Below, in pieces: positions 60,483 to 64,000 of a stretch of 64,000 nucleotides of DNA. Under the pieces are notes generated by a model. That model made no database searches and had not been told where the DNA came from. It worked only from the letters and a program-made list of their open reading frames with translations. This DNA is from Eupeodes corollae (lineage: Eukaryota; Arthropoda; Insecta; Diptera; Syrphidae): positions 38,281,136 to 38,345,135 of the forward strand of contig NC_079149.1 in the NCBI RefSeq assembly GCF_945859685.1, read 5' to 3'. A program made the position numbers and the translations under genes. How positions within the stretch are numbered: position 1 is the first letter of the stretch; the number at the start of each line of letters is the position of its first letter.

Positions 60483-62663
60483 CTACAGTCCGGGGCGGAC
60501 CTGGGCCTCAACCGACAAGCGTCTCCAGCCAGCTCGGTCCCTAGCTAGCTGTCTCCAGTTTCGCACGCCAAGTTGGTTGAGGTCCTCTCCCACCTGGGTG
60601 CGCCACCTGAGTCGCGGTCTTCCTCTACTGCTCCGTCCCTCGGGATTGGATTCGAAGACCTTCCGGGCTGGAGCGTTGATATCCATCCGCTCTACATGAC
60701 CTAGCCATCTAAGCCGTTGGACTTTGATTCTGCTAACTAGGTCAGTGTCGCTGTACAGCCCGTACAGCTCGTCGTTATATCTTCTCCTCCATTCTCCATC
60801 TATGCGTACGGGACCATAAATCGCCCGAAGAATTTTTCTCTCGAAGCATCCTAAGACGCTCTCATCTTTCTTTGACAGGGTCCAGGCCTCAGCGCCATAA
60901 ATGAGAACCGGGATGATGAGTGTCTTATAGATGGTGATTTTACATGCTCGAGAGAGGACTTTACTTCTCAATTGCCTTCTAAGTCCAAAGAAGCAACGAT
61001 TTGCAAGAGTTATTCTTCGTTTGATTTCAGCGCTGGTGTCGTTGTCTGCATTGAAAGCGGTGCCTAGGTAGACAAAGTCCTTAACTACCTCAAAGTTATA
61101 GCTGTCCATGGTGACGTTTTGTCCAAGACGTCGTCGTTCAGTGCCCTTTTTTGATGACAGCATATACTTGGTCTTGCCCTCATTGACCACTAAACCCATC
61201 TTCTTCGCTTCCGTCGCAATGCTCAAAAACGCTCCACTGACATCACGCTTTGATCTTCCAATTATGTCAATATCATCTGCGTATCCGAGTAATTGGATGG
61301 ATCTTTGGAAGATTGTGCCTCTAGTGTTGACGGTTGAGTTTTGCACAATTCTTTCCAGAACGATGTTGAAGAAGTCGCATGACAGTGCATCGCCTTGTCT
61401 AAAACCTTTTTTGACATCAAATGCATCGGTAAGATCTTTTCCGACCTTGATAGAGCAGCGTGCATTCTCCATCGTCATTCTGCACAAACGGATAAGTTTG
61501 ACAGGGATGCCAAAACTAGACATTGCTCGGTAGAGCTCTTCCCTATAGATGCTGTCATACGCGGCTTTGAAATCGATAAAAAGATGGTGGGTATCGATTT
61601 GAAGCTCCTGGGTTTTTTCCAAGATCTGCCGTAGTGTGAATATTTAGTCGATAGTGGACTTTCCTGGTCTGAAGCCACACTGATAAGGACCAATCAGGTT
61701 GTTGACGAATGGCTTCAGACGTTCACATAATACGGCAGAGAGGATCTTATAAGCAATGTTAAGGAGACTGATGCCTCTGTAGTTGGCGCAGTTTAGAGGG
61801 TCTCCTTTCTTATGTATCGGGCACACTATGCTGAGATTCCACTCATCGGGCATGCTTTCTTCCGACCAAATTTTGCAGATGAGTTGGTGCATGCTCCCTA
61901 CCAAGTCATCGCCTGCTGCTTTGAATAGTTCGGCGGTGATGCCGTCAGCTCCAGCAGCTTTGTTTGGCTTAAGTTTAGATATAGCTATCTTCACTTCGTC
62001 AAGGTCGGGTGGGCGGAATTGTTGATCTGCGTCGCCGAGGTTGAGTGGTTCTATCTCCCTTACAGCGGAATTCGGTTCGTCATCGCCGTTATATAATTTG
62101 GAGAAGTGATCTTTCCATATTCTCAGCATCGACTGTGGTTCTACTACGATGTTCCCTTGATCGTCTTTACAGGCTTCGGTTCGTGGCTTGTACCCTTGGG
62201 AGGTTTTTTTTACCTTTTGGTAAAATTTACGAACCTCATTCCTGTTGTGACATCCCTCTATCTCCTCGATTGCGCGCTTCTCATGCTCTCTTTTTTTCCG
62301 TCTAAGAAGCCGGTGTTCCTCTCTCCTCTTCTGCTCGTAGAGCTCGCGAGCAGCTCTCGTCCTTTTGTGCAGCGCCGTTTTGTATGCCTCTTGTTTCGCT
62401 GCGTGAGCTTGCCGGCATTCGTCGTCAAACCAGGGGTTTCGCTGTGGTGGCCGTGTGAAACTTAGCACTTCAGAGGCGGCATCTCTGATGGCTGCAAGGC
62501 AATGTTGCCACTGGTTTTCAATGCTTAATGCAGGAAGCATAGGACTCCTTAGGAGGTTATTAGAGACTCGATCGGAAAAGGACATGGCAGTCTCTTGCGA
62601 TTGTAGCCGTCTAACGTCGAATCTTCTCACAGTACTTCCTTGTTTTGGCTTGGATCGAGACAT
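60483..62663 (-). pseudogene. RTE-type reverse transcriptase (nearly intact)
   Basis: One reading frame with a single internal stop. The linker has RSKPKQGSTVRRFDVRRL and a basic coiled-coil-like stretch (YEQKRREEHRLLRRKKREHE). RT blocks: KPNKAAGADGITAELFKAAG, DEWNLSIVCPIHKKGDPLN, CANYRGISLLNIAYKILS, YQCGFRPGKSTID, then TAA at 61646-61644 (consensus Gln), IFTLRQILEKT, HLFIDFKAAYDSI (first catalytic Asp), KKGFRQGDALSCDFFNIVLE, LLGYADDIDIIGRSKRD (YADD at 61272-61283), MGLVVNEGKTKYML, FVYLGTAFN, ILIYGAEAWTLSKKDE and a C-terminal RWLGHVERM domain, stop at 60483. Reversion of one codon would restore the frame, so loss of function is recent. Confidence 0.93.
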
Positions 62664-62680
62664 CCGTAGCCGTACCTTGG

Positions 62681-63592
62681 CTACAAGTGGTCCGAGTCAA
62701 TGTTGGCCTCTCGGAATGTTCGGATATCCTGGATACTGGAGAAGTGTCGTGCGTCGATCGCAATGTGGTCAATCTGGTTGACAGTTGATTGATCAGGAGA
62801 TTTCCATGTCCCCTTGTGGATATTGAGATGCGTGAACTGCGTACTAGCTACCAGAACGTCTCGCCCCGCAGCGAAATCGACCAGCCTGAATCCGTTGTCG
62901 GAGGTGGTGTCGTGCAGGCTGTATCTCCCGATTATGCCACCAAAGATGTCTTCTCTTCCTAGCTTGGCATTAAAATCTCCTAAGACAATTTTAATGTCAT
63001 AGCTAGGGCACTGCTCATATGTCTTGTCTAAGAGCTCGAAGAATATGTCTTTGGTGTCTTCATCTTTCTCCTCTGTTGGGGCATGCGCGCATATTAAGCT
63101 TATGTTGGCGAATTTAGCCTTGATGCGGATTGTCGTGATGCGCTCGCTCACACTGTTGAAACTCAAGACTTTTTGCCTGAGCCTAGTTCCAACAACAAAT
63201 CCACACCCAAATAGACGCTGTCTTTGTTCTCGGTAGCAGTCGCCGTAGTAGATATCGCAGTCTTTTAGTTTGCGTTTGCCCGGTCCATCCCATCGCACTT
63301 CTTGGATGGCTGTAATATCTGCCTTGCAGCAGTTTAGGGCTTCCGCTAATTGTTCGGCTGCACGTGGTCTGTTAAGGGACCTAACATTCCACGTACATAT
63401 CCGAAGTTCGTTGTCCTTATTTCGTTTGCGTGGGTTGTCAACAGTGAATCCGTCCGTATCCGAGGCTTGTTGTTGCTTCGAAACTATGATGTTTTTACGT
63501 GGCCAGGAAGTCACCCCGACGGCACAACCCCCAACCTGGAGGGCCAGATCCTTAGTATAACTCCAAGGAAGGGGAGCCGGATGAACCGCTCC
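62681..63592 (-). pseudogene. RTE-type AP endonuclease domain (nearly intact)
   Basis: The frame is open from 63592 (after a TAA at 63595-63593) through LALQVGGCAVGVTSWPRKN, with no in-frame ATG before the domain. Then RICTWNVRSLNRPRAAEQLA (catalytic Asn), AIQEVRWDG (catalytic Glu), DIYYGDCYREQRQRLFGCGF, ICAHAPTEEKDEDTKD, VLGDFNAKLGREDIFGGIIG (Asp/Asn block), NQIDHIAID and NIDSDH (final Asp-His). Directly after SDH a short deletion (4 nt by comparison with the expected SDHYLVAAKV) makes a premature stop at 62683-62681. The protein would continue into the RT at 62663. All catalytic residues are kept. Translation start is unclear; a non-ATG or ribozyme-linked start is conceivable. Confidence 0.9.
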
Positions 63593-63721
63593 TTATAGGC
63601 CTGGGCTCCGAATATGTCGAAGAAGCCCTATAAGGTGTTCACTAAGTAGTTCGACCTTACTGGAACTGTAGACGCCACCGTTGATTCTATCTCGAGAATT
63701 CGTCCGCTGCCGCCTGGATAA

Positions 63722-63751
63722 GGAGAGGTGCCTTAGTGGAAACACCTCTCC
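63722..63751 (-). repeat. Perfect 9-bp hairpin in the RTE leader
   Basis: GGAGAGGTG (63722-63730) and CACCTCTCC (63743-63751) form a perfect 9-bp stem with a 12-nt loop, seven bases downstream (in element sense) of the ribozyme-like domain. Possibly a leader structure affecting translation; this is inference. Confidence 0.6.
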
Positions 63752-63757
63752 CCCCCT

Positions 63758-63941
63758 CTCTCGTTTGCTGCCCCCAACAACTTTCCACTGGGGTTGAAAC
63801 CCAATCTCCAGTTGAGGTACTAGGCACCCGATGTTCACCGCGGGGAGGTGAGAGTAGGAGTTGATAGACAGAGGTGGGTTTTGAGAAAAACCTGTGGACG
63901 CTTGTGTCCTCTTGAATGCACATGTCTACCATTTGAACATC
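63758..63941 (-). ncRNA. Candidate HDV-like self-cleaving ribozyme at the RTE 5' end
   Basis: The minus strand, 5' to 3', gives the canonical order. P1 GATGTTC (63941-63935); long J1/2; P2 CTCTC (63854-63850); P3 ACC (63849-63847); L3 TCCCCGC (63846-63840); P3' GGT (63839-63837); P1' GAACATC (63836-63830); P1.1 GGG (63829-63827), able to pair with CC in L3. Then a P4 stem-loop closed by TGCC (63826-63823) and GGCA (63772-63769); J4/2 GCAAAC with candidate catalytic C at 63767; and P2' GAGAG (63762-63758). Cleavage before G63941 would fall exactly at the target-site boundary. HDV-like ribozymes are known at the 5' ends of RTE, R2, R1 and LOA elements. Drawn by eye; not folded by software. Confidence 0.7.
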
Positions 63942-63955
63942 AAGCTAAATCTTAC
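63942..63955. repeat. Target-site duplication, right arm
   Basis: AAGCTAAATCTTAC, identical to 60446-60459. Followed by ordinary AT-rich DNA to the end of the window. Confidence 0.9.
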
Positions 63956-64000
63956 AAACAAATAATTTCTTTGTTTGTAATGTAATGAAAGTGAATTAAA

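Larger units (their letters stand above)
60460..63941 (-). mobile_element. RTE-type LINE copy 2, full length with exact target duplication
   Basis: A complete 3482-bp element on the minus strand: a 5' leader with a ribozyme-like fold, one long coding frame (endonuclease plus RT) with only two disruptions, a very short 3' region, and a (TAAG)n tail (60460-60474). Both flanks carry AAGCTAAATCTTAC. On the minus strand the target begins GTAAG, matching the tail unit, which suggests tail-target annealing at insertion. The element has the short 3' repeats and single APE-RT protein typical of RTE-clade LINEs. Confidence 0.93.

Noticed and set aside
61108..61533. A 141-codon plus-strand open frame inside RTE copy 2, with several others nearby.
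   Set aside because: Antisense shadow of the RT domain. All its conserved signal is on the minus strand.
1..64000. CRISPR arrays, prokaryotic operons, Shine-Dalgarno sites and rho-independent terminators.
   Set aside because: No regularly spaced identical repeats or operon-like gene packing. The content is that of an insect nuclear genome.

Overview
The window looks like repeat-rich, AT-rich (roughly two-thirds A+T) insect DNA, most likely from a fly. The evidence is the mix of mobile elements: Jockey-type, LOA/I-type with RNase H, RTE-type and CR1/Jockey-superfamily LINEs, mariner and Tc1 relics, a Helitron helicase, a tRNA-derived SINE and TTAA-flanked MITEs. The species cannot be named from sequence alone. 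I found no host protein-coding exon, rRNA or tRNA gene. Every recognisable protein segment comes from a transposon, and nearly all are broken.

Layout. 0-9 kb: relics of two LINE families, a Helitron 3' end (minus strand), a SINE tail, and an internally deleted mariner near 8.5 kb. 11.8-18.3 kb: two copies of a ~0.95 kb repeat (here P) on either side of a LOA-type LINE that lost its RNase H. 19.7-23.2 kb: a GC-rich island, SINE copies, a MITE-like repeat (here M1) and a C-terminal piece of a Jockey-type LINE (here family J). 23.6-26.8 kb: Tc1 and mariner relics, a 735-bp MITE with perfect 17-bp inverted ends and TTAA target sites, and the best SINE copy. 26.8-30.1 kb: noncoding, with a compositionally odd GC-rich stretch at 28.1-29.2 kb. 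30.1-36.5 kb: M1 and J copies, one J copy interrupted by a LOA 3' end with a visible target duplication. 36.8-40.7 kb: a stack of minus-strand LINE pieces (L, K, J). 42.7-55.0 kb: diverged repeats of a ~3.4 kb noncoding unit (A partial, B, C), with a different LINE at each junction. 55.0-64 kb: two minus-strand copies of one RTE-type LINE. The first is 5'-truncated and decayed. The second is full length (60460-63941) with an exact 14-bp target duplication.

The most notable object is the 5' end of the second RTE copy. Its first 184 nt can be drawn as a hepatitis-delta-virus-like self-cleaving ribozyme, with every helix in the canonical order and the predicted cleavage site exactly at the target-site boundary. 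The downstream reading frame is open from 63592 but has no ATG before the endonuclease domain. Two further points deserve attention: a ~45-bp motif that recurs in both orientations inside units B and C, and the SINE family, whose 3' half holds a conserved hairpin. The elements do not form one pathway. They record successive retrotransposition, with the RTE copy at the right edge apparently the youngest insertion.
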